Assembly: GCF_014107495.1 (NCBI RefSeq)
Contig: NZ_CP041969.1
Coordinates: 744,001-808,000 of the forward strand
DNA: 64,000 bases
Reading direction: 5' to 3'
Origin: Cohnella cholangitidis
GTDB lineage: Bacteria > Bacillota > Bacilli > Paenibacillales > Paenibacillaceae
The translations under genes were made by a program, and so were the position numbers. Below are positions 1-9,162 of this stretch, in pieces. Under the pieces are notes generated by a model. It had not been told where the DNA came from and searched no databases. It was given only the letters and a program-made list of their open reading frames with translations. The number at the start of each line of letters is the position of its first letter. Position 1 is the stretch's first letter.

Positions 1-771
1 GCTCTCTTCCGCGAGTCTTAGCGCTTGGGACATCGCTACGATGCCGGGAACGTTATGAGTCCCCGAGCGAATCCCCTGTTCTTGATCCCCTCCGCTTAAC
101 AACGGAGCGAGTTCAATCCCTTTCTTGACGAGCAGAAAACCTAATCCTTTCGGACCGCCGAATTTATGGGCGGAGCCGCTATATAAGTCCACGCCCCATT
201 TTTTCCAAGAAAACGGAACCTTCCCGACGGCTTGAACTCCGTCAACGTGGAACCGAACATGCGGATATTCGGATAATCTTCTTCCGATCTCGGCTATAGG
301 TTGAACGACGCCGGTTTCATTATTAACCTGCATAACGCTAACCAGCACCGTATCTTTGCGTATCGCTTTCACTACGTCTTCGGGATTAACTTTCCCTTGC
401 CCATCGACGGGCAAAATCGTCGTTTCGATTCCGAACGTTTCCAATTGGCGGAAACTCTCGTATACGGATGCATGCTCCACCGCAGTCGTGACGATATGTT
501 TGGAAGTTCGGGCTGCCTTATTCACGGAACCTTTGATAGCCAAGTTATTGCTTTCCGTCCCACCCGATGTGAAAACGACCTCTTCGGGCTCCGCTCCCAT
601 GCGTTCGCCGATACTCGCTCTCGCCCGATCGACCAGCTTCATCGCCTCGGCGCCGGACCGGTGAAGCGCTGCGGGATTTGCGTAGTGCAGCTTCATAAGC
701 TCGCCCATCGTCTGGATCACGATCGGCAGCATCGGAGTCGACGCGCTATGATCATAATAATACGATTTCAT
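1..771 (-). CDS. Cysteine desulfurase family protein, C-terminus outside window
   Basis: The frame is open from an ATG at 769-771 to the left edge, giving the first 257 residues of a NifS/IscS-type PLP enzyme. These enzymes remove sulfur from cysteine for Fe-S cluster or thio-tRNA synthesis. Visible hallmarks are SGGTESNN (about 69-76), the PLP-stacking histidine H100 in VEHASV, aspartate D177 in HVDGVQ, the PLP lysine K203 in SAHKFGGPKG and RSGTHN (235-240). A purine-rich GGGGAATAGGA stands just before the start. The catalytic cysteine loop lies beyond the edge, so the subtype (IscS, NifS, YrvO) cannot be decided. Confidence 0.9.
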   Translation of the reverse strand, partial: MKSYYYDHSASTPMLPIVIQTMGELMKLHYANPAALHRSGAEAMKLVDRARASIGERMGAEPEEVVFTSGGTESNNLAIKGSVNKAARTSKHIVTTAVEHASVYESFRQLETFGIETTILPVDGQGKVNPEDVVKAIRKDTVLVSVMQVNNETGVVQPIAEIGRRLSEYPHVRFHVDGVQAVGKVPFSWKKWGVDLYSGSAHKFGGPKGLGFLLVKKGIELAPLLSGGDQEQGIRSGTHNVPGIVAMSQALRLAEES

Positions 772-824
772 TCCTATTCCCCATTCCGTACTCCATGGAA
801 TTATTCATAAGAAAAGGACCAACA

Positions 825-851
825 ACGGGAGCAGGCATTGGCCTCCCCCGT
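825..851 (-). terminator. Possible terminator after the transglycosylase gene
   Basis: An imperfect inverted repeat (ACGGGAGCAGGC on the plus strand against GCCTCCCCCGT) lies between the transglycosylase stop and the desulfurase start. Read on the minus strand it is followed by a patchy T-rich stretch, not a clean U-run, so this is only a weak terminator call. Confidence 0.35.
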
Positions 852-888
852 CTTGATCCCCATAAGTGATAGTAAGGATGATGTCAGA

Positions 889-1569
889 TCAGACGCTCCA
901 TTGACTGGACGCATTCAGAACCTTGCGCACGTAATTCTGCGTCTCCGTAGGCAGCAAATGAAGGTTCATCGCGAGATCCTGATCGTTCTGGATTCCCGAA
1001 CGGTCAACGCGTCCCGGTCCCGCATTATAAGCGGCTAAAGCGGTGGATACGTTGCCATCGTATTTGCGAAGCAAATAAGATAAAAATCTGGTCCCGCCAT
1101 CGATATTCTGAGCCGGATCGAAGGAATTGCTTACTCCCAATCCGCGAGCCGTGTCGTCCATTAATTGCATGAGTCCTTTGGCGTTAGCCGAAGAAACGGC
1201 ATTCGGATTAAAAGAAGATTCCGACTGGATAACGCCTTTGATCAATGCGGGATCGACGCCGTACTTAGCCCCGGCGGCGGTAATCAAATCGTCGTAGGCC
1301 GAGGACGAACCATGATCGTCGGTTAACGCTCCTCCCCAAGAAGCGGTAGGCATAGCAATAGATGAGATGCTCCCTAACTGCGAGGGTAAACCATAAGTTG
1401 TCGACTGCGCGGAATCGGTCGTCGATAATTGGCTCAGCAATAGTTCGAATAGGCCGGAGCTATCGCTTGCCGTTCCTTTCGTTGCTTTGCTGCTTAACGG
1501 ATTCATCTCCGTCATCCATTGCGCGAGAAGCATTTGCTTCAGAATACGTGGATCCGTCGTTACATTCAC
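889..1569 (-). CDS. Lytic transglycosylase (SLT domain) protein
   Basis: This 226-residue protein has a C-terminal goose-lysozyme-like SLT domain (about 90-222) that cleaves peptidoglycan glycan strands without hydrolysis. The catalytic glutamate is E117 in IQSESSFNP. It is followed by AKGLMQL and [10 protein letters not shown], the usual second and third SLT motifs. The first 85 residues are low-complexity and Ser/Thr-rich, with no signal peptide or membrane segment. In this it resembles B. subtilis YjbJ/CwlQ, which also lacks a classical signal. The ATG has GGGAGC about ten bases upstream. It appears to be a single-gene unit. Confidence 0.88.
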   Translation of the reverse strand: MNVTTDPRILKQMLLAQWMTEMNPLSSKATKGTASDSSGLFELLLSQLSTTDSAQSTTYGLPSQLGSISSIAMPTASWGGALTDDHGSSSAYDDLITAAGAKYGVDPALIKGVIQSESSFNPNAVSSANAKGLMQLMDDTARGLGVSNSFDPAQNIDGGTRFLSYLLRKYDGNVSTALAAYNAGPGRVDRSGIQNDQDLAMNLHLLPTETQNYVRKVLNASSQWSV

Positions 1570-1671
1570 GTCGGTTAGCTCCCGATAGTCAAATTGTAAG
1601 TAATTCCATTGTACAACAAACTACCGGAGGTCGACTAGTCCCGACAAAACCCGATCTCTCGTCCCTTAGAA

Positions 1672-1884
1672 CTATTTTTCCCCATTCGGTTTGAACGTTA
1701 GGCAACAAGTAACGGAAGAAGTCGGCGCCGAGTCCCGATGAGTGAAAAATTCATCCGCGAATTCCTCATTCCAACGATGGCTGGCGTGAGAATCCACTTC
1801 GATCGCGATTTCCTGTGCCCCGCAACGATTTCCTTGATTCCAATAAGCGCAATTATTGACGCTGCAAGCTACGCCGTTCGGCAT
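1672..1884 (-). CDS. DUF1540 domain-containing protein
   Basis: This is a 70-residue cysteine-rich protein of the DUF1540 family, whose function is unknown. The family pattern is clear: V.CSV.NC.YW near the N-terminus, then GN.C.A, then an acidic stretch and a final CC pair (SVTCCLTF). The cysteines suggest metal binding or disulfides, which is inference only. The ATG is preceded by a strong GGGGGGTGAT ribosome binding site and by a nested inverted repeat at 1901-1939. It lies downstream of ypuI on the same strand. Confidence 0.82.
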   Translation of the reverse strand: MPNGVACSVNNCAYWNQGNRCGAQEIAIEVDSHASHRWNEEFADEFFTHRDSAPTSSVTCCLTFKPNGEK

Positions 1885-1900
1885 AAATAAATCACCCCCC

Positions 1901-1939
1901 TGTCCTATTGTGTACCCTATGGATGAGGGTATACGGACA
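1901..1939. promoter_or_regulatory. Nested inverted repeat before the DUF1540 gene
   Basis: An inner palindrome TACCCT/AGGGTA (1913-1918 and 1926-1931) sits inside an outer pair TGTCC/GGACA (1901-1905 and 1935-1939). There is no U-run after it on the minus strand, and the DUF1540 ribosome binding site follows directly. It may be an operator or a leader hairpin. It is not a convincing terminator. Confidence 0.4.
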
Positions 1940-1966
1940 GAAGGGTGGAGGTTGTAGCTATAATTG

Positions 1967-2467
1967 TTATTTAGATTGGCTTTGCATGCGGCGATGCGTT
2001 AAATAATCGCTTTCGTAATAAGACAGATCATCGCGCAGTTCTTCGTATACGCGGGAGATGTTCAGAATAACGTCGCGCGCGGCGCGAACCGGCTTAGACC
2101 GGAAACGAATCGCGTCTTGTCCCGTGTAAGCGTAACGTCCATCTTCGGAATAACATTCGTTTTTCGGATAGAAGAACGAATTCACGCCGTTGTGGTACAC
2201 CTCGTACAATGCGCGTTCCGCTAGCTCGTTATCGAAGTTTGGACGTCTAAGTACGGCGCCAAGCTTCTCGTAAGCCACTTCCGAAAAAACGAGCAAATGA
2301 CGCAGATCGGACAATAAGCCGCTGTAAAAGAGATTGCTGTCGGGATTGTCGGTTTGCGCAAGCTGCTCAAGCGCGTTGTGGTTTAAGAAGTGTTCGATCG
2401 GATCGATCGCCGCCTTTAATTTATCTCGGCTGGATTCGGCAAGCGCTTTAATATTAGTAGCTGGCAT
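1967..2467 (-). CDS. ypuI: YpuI family protein (DUF3907)
   Basis: This 166-residue soluble protein matches the DUF3907/YpuI family by length and overall sequence, for example an internal FFYPKNECYSEDGRYAYTGQ stretch and a C-terminal SRVYEELRDDLSYYE segment. The function is unknown. There is no signal peptide or membrane helix. AAAGGGGAA lies about eight bases before the ATG. It is divergent from the serine protease gene to its right, with about 226 bases between them. Confidence 0.8.
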   Translation of the reverse strand: MPATNIKALAESSRDKLKAAIDPIEHFLNHNALEQLAQTDNPDSNLFYSGLLSDLRHLLVFSEVAYEKLGAVLRRPNFDNELAERALYEVYHNGVNSFFYPKNECYSEDGRYAYTGQDAIRFRSKPVRAARDVILNISRVYEELRDDLSYYESDYLTHRRMQSQSK

Positions 2468-2693
2468 GGATTGTTCCCCTTTCCATTGTGCAAAACATAT
2501 CCTTAAAGTAGTAGATGGGTATCAAACGAAATAGTCTCGCAGTTGGATCTGGCGAAACTTTAATTATCGTAACATAATTCATGAGGAAACGGTACTGGCA
2601 AGGGTAAAAAGTGCTGTATATTTTTATGGCTTCTCCTTCATTCTAAGTAACAATGAGCTCCCTTCTTGGAGGGATGTAAAGGAGAGGTTCCAG

Positions 2694-4589
2694 TTGCGCC
2701 GTAATACGATTATCGGAATTTTGTGCGCGTTGGCCGTCGTTCTAATCGCGATCCCCCTCGTACCGTCTTTTTACCGTTCCGTTCAGCGCGAGCCATACGC
2801 TTCACCGGCCCGCGAAACGCCGCCCAGCCCTAAACAAGAGGCATCGTATAAACTTCAAACGGTAGAGCGGGATATGGCCGCTACCGAACGTTTATCCCGC
2901 GCGCAGGTCGTTCGGGACGTGAGAAATTTTCTTGGGGACAGCGCCAAGCGATCTTCGCTCCAATCGTTCCAAACTCTTCTTGGGACGCACCCCGAAATTT
3001 TGTATGCGGAGCAGAGCAATGGGCGCCATTGGGAAAAAGCGGGAAAAATTCCTTCGGAGCTGGCCCGAACAGCCGAACCTCATCTGGCCAAAGCCCGTCA
3101 AACTTTGAAGAAAAGCGAGAGCTACTCATCACCTACTTTTACCCATAAAGGGAAAAGTTATTTCGTTTTTTCTCAACATGCGCCCGACCGAGCCGAACAA
3201 TCCCTTATCGTGCTCGTTACGTCCGAAGTCATCCAAGCGGTGGAACGGCATCAACGCCGCAATATGCGCCTCGTGCCCTATCCGCCCGAAGGCCGCTATC
3301 GTATCGAGTCCGTCGTACCGGGCTCCAATGCGGAGACTACCGTGCGTACGGGGGAGGATAACGGCAATGCCAGCCATTACGCGGTGGACGAGATCGTCGT
3401 TAAGTTTCGATCGCCGCTTACGGAGCGCCAACTGTTGCAGCTCCGCAAGGATCTCCATTTGACCGTCGTGCGGTACACAGGGAAAACCTACGTATTCCGC
3501 TCCAAGAAACATGATACGAAAGCGTTGAAAAAATACTTTCACGATAAATTCGACCCCGAGTTCGTTGAGCCTCACTACCTTTATTTAACGAATGACTGGG
3601 GAAGCACGCCGAACGGCGTATCCGACGGATCAAGCAATCAACCGCCGGAAGGCGCGTCCATCGTACCCAATGATACACTCTATTCGGAATACCAGTGGAA
3701 TTTGCCCGAAATCGCTACGGAAAACGGGTGGAAAATTTCCAAAGGCAGCGCCGACGTCGTCGTCGCCGTGCTCGATACCGGCGTCCAAGCCGACCATCCC
3801 GATCTTAAGGGACGTCTCGTGCAAGGAGTGAATATCGTGGATCCTTCCAGCCCTCCCGAAGACGACGTCGGACATGGTACGCACGTAGCCGGGATTATCG
3901 CTGCAGAGGTCGACAACAACGAAGGCGTCGCGGGAATGACTTGGTTCACGAAAATCATGCCCGTCAAAGTGCTCGACAGCTCGGGAGCAGGCTCCACTTA
4001 TTCCGTTGCCGAAGGCATCATTTGGGCTACGGATCATGGAGCGAAAGTCATCAATATGAGCTTGGGCAATTATGCCGAAGCGGAATTCCTTCATGACGCC
4101 CTTAAATATGCTTACGAGCGGGGAGTCGTATTGGTTGCGGCCAGCGGTAACGATAATACGGATCGGCCCGGTTATCCGGCAGCTTATCCGGAAGTCATCG
4201 CCGTATCCGCTACCGATGCCGACGAATCCCGGGCGGAATATTCCAACTATGGCGATTACATCGACGTCGCCGCTCCGGGCACTTCCATTCCGAGCACTTA
4301 CCCGGGCAGCCGCTATGCGGCGTTATCGGGCACGTCGATGGCTTCCCCTCATGTCGCGGCGCTAGCTTCGTTGGTACGAACGGCAAATGCCAGCCTAACG
4401 AACGCCGAAGTCATGGAGCTGCTTAGGCGTACGGCCAAAGATCTTGGACAAAGCGGCAAGGACAACGACTTCGGTTATGGGCAAATCGATGTCCAAACCG
4501 CTCTGCAAACCGCTAACGTGTCCAACAACTCCTTACAGCTCTTTCCTTTGCAAGTTCGGAAGCAATTAGAGCGTCTTGGCGGCGGTTAA
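2694..4589 (+). CDS. S8 family subtilisin-like serine protease, membrane-anchored or secreted
   Basis: This 631-residue protease starts at TTG 2694, chosen because AAAGGAGAGG lies just upstream. A hydrophobic segment (about 6-26) after two arginines acts as a signal or anchor. Residues about 30-330 form a long N-terminal region whose end (VDEIVVKF... about 231-298) looks like an I9-type inhibitor prodomain. The catalytic domain has D361 in AVLDTG, H394 in GHGTHVAG, oxyanion N486 in ASGND and S548 in GTSMASPH. All four active residues are intact. The C-terminus ends soon after the catalytic domain. It is one of only four plus-strand genes here and shares a terminator with rnpB. Confidence 0.93.
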   Translation: MRRNTIIGILCALAVVLIAIPLVPSFYRSVQREPYASPARETPPSPKQEASYKLQTVERDMAATERLSRAQVVRDVRNFLGDSAKRSSLQSFQTLLGTHPEILYAEQSNGRHWEKAGKIPSELARTAEPHLAKARQTLKKSESYSSPTFTHKGKSYFVFSQHAPDRAEQSLIVLVTSEVIQAVERHQRRNMRLVPYPPEGRYRIESVVPGSNAETTVRTGEDNGNASHYAVDEIVVKFRSPLTERQLLQLRKDLHLTVVRYTGKTYVFRSKKHDTKALKKYFHDKFDPEFVEPHYLYLTNDWGSTPNGVSDGSSNQPPEGASIVPNDTLYSEYQWNLPEIATENGWKISKGSADVVVAVLDTGVQADHPDLKGRLVQGVNIVDPSSPPEDDVGHGTHVAGIIAAEVDNNEGVAGMTWFTKIMPVKVLDSSGAGSTYSVAEGIIWATDHGAKVINMSLGNYAEAEFLHDALKYAYERGVVLVAASGNDNTDRPGYPAAYPEVIAVSATDADESRAEYSNYGDYIDVAAPGTSIPSTYPGSRYAALSGTSMASPHVAALASLVRTANASLTNAEVMELLRRTAKDLGQSGKDNDFGYGQIDVQTALQTANVSNNSLQLFPLQVRKQLERLGGG

Positions 4590-4603
4590 TATACGGGTAT
4601 ATC

Positions 4604-4640
4604 AAAAAAGCCTTCCCGCAAAAAAGCGGGAAGGCTTTTC
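4604..4640. terminator. Bidirectional terminator between the protease and rnpB
   Basis: AAAAAAGCCTTCCCGC pairs with GCGGGAAGGCTTTT around an A-rich loop. The stem is flanked by A-runs on one side and T-runs on the other, so it can end the plus-strand protease transcript and the minus-strand RNase P RNA transcript. Confidence 0.88.
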
Positions 4641-4654
4641 GATTCATTAAGTAA

Positions 4655-5097
4655 GCCGGAAAGCTTGCCGTAAGCCGGGTTCTGTACTTCAAGTGGTCAT
4701 AGCGGACTGCTCGAAGGCAATCCTCCCACGGACTGAAGCGACAATCATCTTTCTAGGCCGCACATTGCTATACGGCTCAAGCGACCAACCCGAACGCACC
4801 CCGGGCTAGGGCTGGCGGTTGCCTGCGTTCTCCTCGGTCTTGCTCCAAATGGGGTTTACCAGGAGCAAAGTCGCCAGTGCTCCTCGTGGTCTCTTACACC
4901 ACGGTTCCATCCTTGCCTGTTTCTCTACCCCGAATCTAGTTCGGGAGAATAGAGATCATCGGCGGTCCATTTCTGTGGCCCTGATCCTTCAGCTCGCGCT
5001 GACTGGACGTTATCCAGCATTCTGCCCTGTGGAGCCCGGACTTTCCTCTCGTGGCGCGAAGCCACCAGCGATTGTCTGTCAAACTTTCCGGTTTGCA
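4655..5097 (-). ncRNA. rnpB: RNase P RNA, type A architecture
   Basis: This is the catalytic RNA of ribonuclease P, which matures tRNA 5' ends. The 5' and 3' ends pair as P1 (CCGGAAAGTTTG with CAAGCTTTCCGG). The conserved GAGGAAAGTCCGGGCTCC, ACAGAAA, AACCGTGGTGTAAGAGACCACG, GGTAAACCCC..GGAGCAAGACC and the 3' ACAGAACCCGGCTTA are all present in order. These motifs match the ancestral type A layout of E. coli more closely than the type B layout of B. subtilis. Length is about 440 nt. The ends are set from P1 and the promoter, so they are accurate only to a few bases. Confidence 0.95.
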
Positions 5098-5103
5098 TCG
5101 ACT

Positions 5104-5132
5104 AGTATACCGCGAATCGCCTTCGCTGACAA
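5104..5132 (-). promoter_or_regulatory. Sigma-A promoter of rnpB
   Basis: On the minus strand TTGTCA (5127-5132) and TATACT (5104-5109) are separated by exactly 17 bases. This places the transcription start near 5097, in agreement with the 5' strand of RNA helix P1. Confidence 0.85.
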
Positions 5133-5176
5133 CGGGAATGAATGGAGCCCTTGCCAAACGACTTGCCATTTGCTAA

Positions 5177-6292
5177 TTATCGCAATTGAAAAGGCTCGGT
5201 ATCGATCTGCGACGCAAATACTTCCGTAGCGTAGCCCTTAGCTTTCAGCTGCTCCGTCAACCATTGCGCGACGTTAGGCTTCATGATCTTCTCGGCATGG
5301 TGGCCGGGATCGATGATGGACATCCCCGCGGCCAATGCGTCTTGGGCGGAGTGGAAATCGATATCTCCGGTAACGAGCACGTCCGCTCCGGCGAATTGGG
5401 CGTGACGGATATATCTCGCCCCGGATCCGCCTAGAACGGCGACTTTGCGAATCGGCTTCGAGCCGTCCCCGACCATTCGCACGAATGGAACTTGGAAGGC
5501 CGACTTTACGCGCTCGGCGAACCGATCCAAGCTCTCCGTCGCGGGGAGCACGCCTACTCTGCCCAGTCCGAACGATCTTCCTTTCAAATCCATACTGTAC
5601 AGGTCATATGCTACTTCCTCGTAAGGATGCGCTTTTAGCATAGCGGAAATGACTTTTTTCTTTGCGCTGAGCGGAACGACCGTTTCCAGTCGGATTTCCC
5701 GTGAGTCGGCCAACTTCCCTTGCGTACCGATAAAAGGGTTGCTTCCTTCCCGCGGAAGGAATGTACCCGTCCCCTCGATGTTAAAGCTGCAATGGCTGTA
5801 ATTGCCGATCCAGCCGGCCCCTGCGGAGAAAATCGCGTCCCTGACTTTCTCGTGGTGGCTTTCCGGAACGAAAACGACCAGCTTGTATAGCTTATCGGTA
5901 TGAACCTCTTCCAACACTTCTCTGCCGGCAAGCTCAAGCGCCTCTGCCATCCAATCGTTAATGCCGCCCTCGGTCGTATCCAGATTCGTATGGGAAATGT
6001 ATACCGCGATATCTTTACGGAGCAGTTCGGCCGCTAGCGCCCCCGCGGGCGTATCCGTCCGCAAATGGGCCAGCGGGCGGTAAATAACCGCGTGGTGCGC
6101 TATGATGAGCTCCGCCCCTAACTTTGCGGCTTCCTCTACCACCGCCGGCGTAACGTCCAGCGTAACGAGCACGCGGCGCACTTCCTTCGCAACCGACCCT
6201 ACCTGCAGCCCGATCTTATCGTCCGGTACGGCATAATGCTTGGGAGCTAGTCGCTCCATCAATTGGAGGATCGTTTCTCCACGGGCAAACAT
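5177..6292 (-). CDS. yqfO: Nif3-like dinuclear metal centre protein YqfO
   Basis: This 371-residue member of the Nif3/GTP cyclohydrolase I type 2 family has the long form with a PII/CutA-like insert (about 130-240) inside the metal-binding fold. Metal ligands are seen as the HH pair in IIAHHAV (about 66), the H..D of ISHTNLDTT (about 101) and the late H..E in DPGHHAEK (about 330). The molecular role is unsettled; it has been linked to metal or nucleotide handling. The gene overlaps the end of trmK by 34 bases, the same pairing as in B. subtilis (yqfN-yqfO). It ends 45 bases before the rnpB -35 element. Confidence 0.9.
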   Translation of the reverse strand: MFARGETILQLMERLAPKHYAVPDDKIGLQVGSVAKEVRRVLVTLDVTPAVVEEAAKLGAELIIAHHAVIYRPLAHLRTDTPAGALAAELLRKDIAVYISHTNLDTTEGGINDWMAEALELAGREVLEEVHTDKLYKLVVFVPESHHEKVRDAIFSAGAGWIGNYSHCSFNIEGTGTFLPREGSNPFIGTQGKLADSREIRLETVVPLSAKKKVISAMLKAHPYEEVAYDLYSMDLKGRSFGLGRVGVLPATESLDRFAERVKSAFQVPFVRMVGDGSKPIRKVAVLGGSGARYIRHAQFAGADVLVTGDIDFHSAQDALAAGMSIIDPGHHAEKIMKPNVAQWLTEQLKAKGYATEVFASQIDTEPFQLR

Positions 6293-7068
6293 GACAGCAC
6301 CTCCCGGATTTCTCTAACGTCCTCTTCCCATTCTCTAGCTTTCTCCGCCGCTTCGGGAGCTGTAGCATGCTTAAGCTGCAAAATAACTCGTTCCCGCTTC
6401 GCGATCTCTTCTTCCCACTTCCGAAGGAACTGTTCCGTTGGATGCCGTAATAGCAACGGTCCCATATCATACATCAACGCGGACGATATTTTCGCGATTG
6501 CAGGAGCAAGCGTCTTCTCGTCATATAGACGCGCATGGGATTCCTTCGCCTCCGAAGGATCCGACGAGCGAACGGCTCTCATAAGCGTATAAATAATCCC
6601 GTCTTCCTCCAGCAGCATTTCCCGATCCAGCACGAAATGATGCTTGACTAGCCAACGTCTGACGGCATCTTCCGCTACGTGGGGAGAGAGCACGAGCGTA
6701 CGAACGCCGTTTAAGCGATCCCCCGCCTGATCTAGTATTCTGGCCATCAGACTGCCGCCCATGCCGGCTATCGTTACCGTATCCACTTCTCCGGGAGAAA
6801 GAACGGACATCCCGTCCCCTAACCTGACGGACACGACTTCTTCCAAGCCGGCCTCCGACACTTGGCGCTTGGCTGCTTCGACGGGTCCGGCATGAACGTC
6901 TCCGGCTACCGCATAGCTGATTTGACCTTGCTGAGCTAAATAAACCGGGAGCAGAGCATGATCCGTCCCGATATCGGCGAATCGCGCCCCTTGCGGGACC
7001 CATTCGGCCAATGCCGATAACCGGCGAGACAGCTTCAGCCCTGCTCCGTTTCCTTTAAGTTCCTTCAT
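6259..7068 (-). CDS. trmK: tRNA (adenine(22)-N1)-methyltransferase TrmK
   Basis: This 269-residue SAM-dependent methyltransferase modifies A22 in the tRNA D-loop region. The SAM motif DIGTDHALLPVYL (about 28-40) and the family signature IAGMGGSLMARIL (about 90) are intact. A C-terminal coiled-coil-like, charged segment (WEEEIAKRERVI and onward) is typical of the family. A longer in-frame reading upstream lies inside the preceding membrane-protein gene, so the ATG at 7066-7068, two bases past that gene's stop, was chosen. Translation of trmK and yqfO is probably coupled. Confidence 0.9.
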   Translation of the reverse strand: MKELKGNGAGLKLSRRLSALAEWVPQGARFADIGTDHALLPVYLAQQGQISYAVAGDVHAGPVEAAKRQVSEAGLEEVVSVRLGDGMSVLSPGEVDTVTIAGMGGSLMARILDQAGDRLNGVRTLVLSPHVAEDAVRRWLVKHHFVLDREMLLEEDGIIYTLMRAVRSSDPSEAKESHARLYDEKTLAPAIAKISSALMYDMGPLLLRHPTEQFLRKWEEEIAKRERVILQLKHATAPEAAEKAREWEEDVREIREVLSCLPVEKRSSN

Positions 7069-7070
7069 TT

Positions 7071-7904
7071 TTAAGCAACCCATTCCATCCATTGTTTGCG
7101 TAATCGGAACAATGCTACGCCCATGATTACGATCTTGATTATGATTTCCAACTGAATCCATTCTATCTGAACGCCGAACAATGCCGAGTATACCTCCGGC
7201 ATGAACCACAGCACTAACGATGTCGCGAACAGCACCGTTCCCGTAGATTTATACTTCACATGGAGAAACCAGCTGAGCCAGCAAAACAACAAAGCCGCGG
7301 GTATCCAGTACACTTGGGTTTCCAGCAAAGACGGTCCAGAGGCGTGCCGAGACAATAACAGCGTATATAACACGACGATCGCCATCCATCCGAACCAATG
7401 CACGACGGCGTAACGAAAAACCAATCCGCTCGTTATCCATACCGCGGCGCATATTCCGAGCAGCCACAACGGACCGGCCCCATCCATCCAACCGTTAAGT
7501 TGCAAGATCAGAAATCCGACACCGCACAGGAACGCCATCCCCGCTCCCATGTTGATAAGCCCTTTTACCGGATTATCGGCCTTCTGCTTAGCCCCGAACG
7601 TAATAAAAGCCGCCGAAACGACGCCCGTTATCCCTATTTGCAATAGCAAAGGAAACACGCTAAAATGAAGTACAATAAAACAAATCAAGGCAAAACTTCC
7701 AAATGCAAGGAGCCAATACTTACCTGAAGCCTGCCCGATTTTTTTGACGGCATTCCCCACATAACTTAGCGGACGTTCATTCAAATCTTCCAAATAGATG
7801 TTTTGCAGGAAGTCGCAATATTGCTCCGGCAATAGCTTGCTGCGGCGCCAAGATTCAATTTCCTTCACGATGAGATTGCGTTTCTCTTCATCCAAAGCAG
7901 CCAT
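7071..7904 (-). CDS. Polytopic membrane protein of unknown function
   Basis: This 277-residue protein has a short cytosolic N-terminal part (about 1-70) containing KEIESWRRSKLLPEQYCDFL, followed by about eight hydrophobic helices. The N-terminal helical segment followed by a row of membrane helices recalls DUF2157-type proteins, but this is only a resemblance. The ATG at 7904 has AGGGG nine bases upstream; an in-frame start 63 bases earlier lies inside the sigA terminator region and is less likely. It sits between sigA and trmK, where B. subtilis has cccA. Confidence 0.75.
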   Translation of the reverse strand: MAALDEEKRNLIVKEIESWRRSKLLPEQYCDFLQNIYLEDLNERPLSYVGNAVKKIGQASGKYWLLAFGSFALICFIVLHFSVFPLLLQIGITGVVSAAFITFGAKQKADNPVKGLINMGAGMAFLCGVGFLILQLNGWMDGAGPLWLLGICAAVWITSGLVFRYAVVHWFGWMAIVVLYTLLLSRHASGPSLLETQVYWIPAALLFCWLSWFLHVKYKSTGTVLFATSLVLWFMPEVYSALFGVQIEWIQLEIIIKIVIMGVALFRLRKQWMEWVA

Positions 7905-7930
7905 GCCGTCGATCCCCTCTTCCCTTTTGA

Positions 7931-7965
7931 AGAAAAAGACCTTCAACCATATCGGCAAAGGTCTC
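7931..7965 (-). terminator. Terminator after sigA
   Basis: On the minus strand GAGACCTTTGCC...GGTTGAAGGTC folds into a hairpin and is followed by TTTTTCTT. It begins about 20 bases after the sigA stop. Confidence 0.78.
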
Positions 7966-7985
7966 AATCACGTGTTTATCCTTGT

Positions 7986-9128
7986 TTATTCCAAGAAATC
8001 CTTCAACCGCTTGCTGCGGCTAGGATGACGCAGTTTCCGCAGAGCCTTGGCTTCGATCTGGCGGATGCGTTCACGGGTTACGCCGAATACTTTGCCGACT
8101 TCTTCAAGAGTGCGCGTACGGCCGTCATCCAATCCGAAACGAAGACGGAGCACGTTCTCTTCCCGTTCGGTCAGCGTGTCCAGAACGTCTTCCAACTGCT
8201 CCTTGAGAAGCTCGTAAGCAGCTGCGTCCGCCGGAGCCAGCGCTTCTTGGTCCTCGATAAAATCGCCAAGGTGGGAATCGTCTTCTTCGCCGATAGGAGT
8301 TTCGAGCGACACCGGCTCTTGCGCGATTTTCATGATTTCCCGAACTTTATCTACGCTTAATTCCATCTGTTCCGCAATCTCTTCAGGAGTCGGCTCTCTT
8401 CCGAGCTCTTGCAGCAATTGACGCGAGACGCGAATCAATTTATTGATCGTTTCCACCATATGAACGGGGATCCGGATCGTTCTGGCTTGGTCGGCAATCG
8501 CGCGAGTAATCGCCTGTCTGATCCACCATGTCGCGTAAGTACTGAATTTAAAGCCCTTGTCATGGTCGAACTTCTCGACGGCTTTCAACAAGCCCATATT
8601 GCCCTCTTGGATCAAATCCAAGAACAGCATCCCCCGTCCAACGTAACGCTTCGCGATACTGACGACGAGACGCAGGTTGGCTTCCGCCAGCCTTTTTTTC
8701 GCTTCTTCTCCGTCCGGTCCGCCGATTTCGATCTTCTTGGCAAGCTCGACTTCGTCGTCCGCTCCCAGAAGGGGGACACGGCCGATTTCTTTCAAATACA
8801 TCCGAACGGGATCATTGATTTTGATGCCGGGCGGAAGCGAAAGATCGTCGTCGAAATTAAATTCGTCGCGCTCTTCCTCTTCTCCGCTGCCATGTCCATG
8901 GCGTTCGCGGCCCAATTCGTCATGATCGTTCGACACCTCGATACCGATATCCGCCAACTGCTCGAAGAACTCGTCGATTTGCTCCGGATCTTGATCGAAT
9001 GGCGACAGCTTCTCCATGATGTCTTTATAGGTCAAGGTAGATTTTTTCTTGCCTTGTTCAATCAGTTGGGCTTTGACCTGTTCTAGCGTCGATTCCGTTT
9101 CCAGTCCGGTGTGTTGATCGTTTGCCAT
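7986..9128 (-). CDS. sigA: Primary sigma factor SigA (RpoD)
   Basis: This 380-residue protein is the housekeeping sigma factor that directs RNA polymerase to most promoters. Region 1.1 is short (about 1-90) and is followed by a highly acidic linker. Region 2.3/2.4 is visible as [16 protein letters not shown], and region 4.2 as [20 protein letters not shown] near the C-terminus. Length and motif order match B. subtilis SigA. It lies 34 bases downstream of dnaG, giving the classical dnaG-sigA macromolecular synthesis operon, here without rpsU, which is at 28.2 kb. Confidence 0.97.
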   Translation of the reverse strand: MANDQHTGLETESTLEQVKAQLIEQGKKKSTLTYKDIMEKLSPFDQDPEQIDEFFEQLADIGIEVSNDHDELGRERHGHGSGEEEERDEFNFDDDLSLPPGIKINDPVRMYLKEIGRVPLLGADDEVELAKKIEIGGPDGEEAKKRLAEANLRLVVSIAKRYVGRGMLFLDLIQEGNMGLLKAVEKFDHDKGFKFSTYATWWIRQAITRAIADQARTIRIPVHMVETINKLIRVSRQLLQELGREPTPEEIAEQMELSVDKVREIMKIAQEPVSLETPIGEEDDSHLGDFIEDQEALAPADAAAYELLKEQLEDVLDTLTEREENVLRLRFGLDDGRTRTLEEVGKVFGVTRERIRQIEAKALRKLRHPSRSKRLKDFLE

Positions 9129-9162
9129 TTCCGACTCCCTCCTCCCTGAGAAACCCGCGCAA

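Noticed and set aside
301..810. Plus-strand open frame opposite the desulfurase
   Set aside because: It is a shadow of the conserved minus-strand enzyme and has low-complexity, atypical composition.
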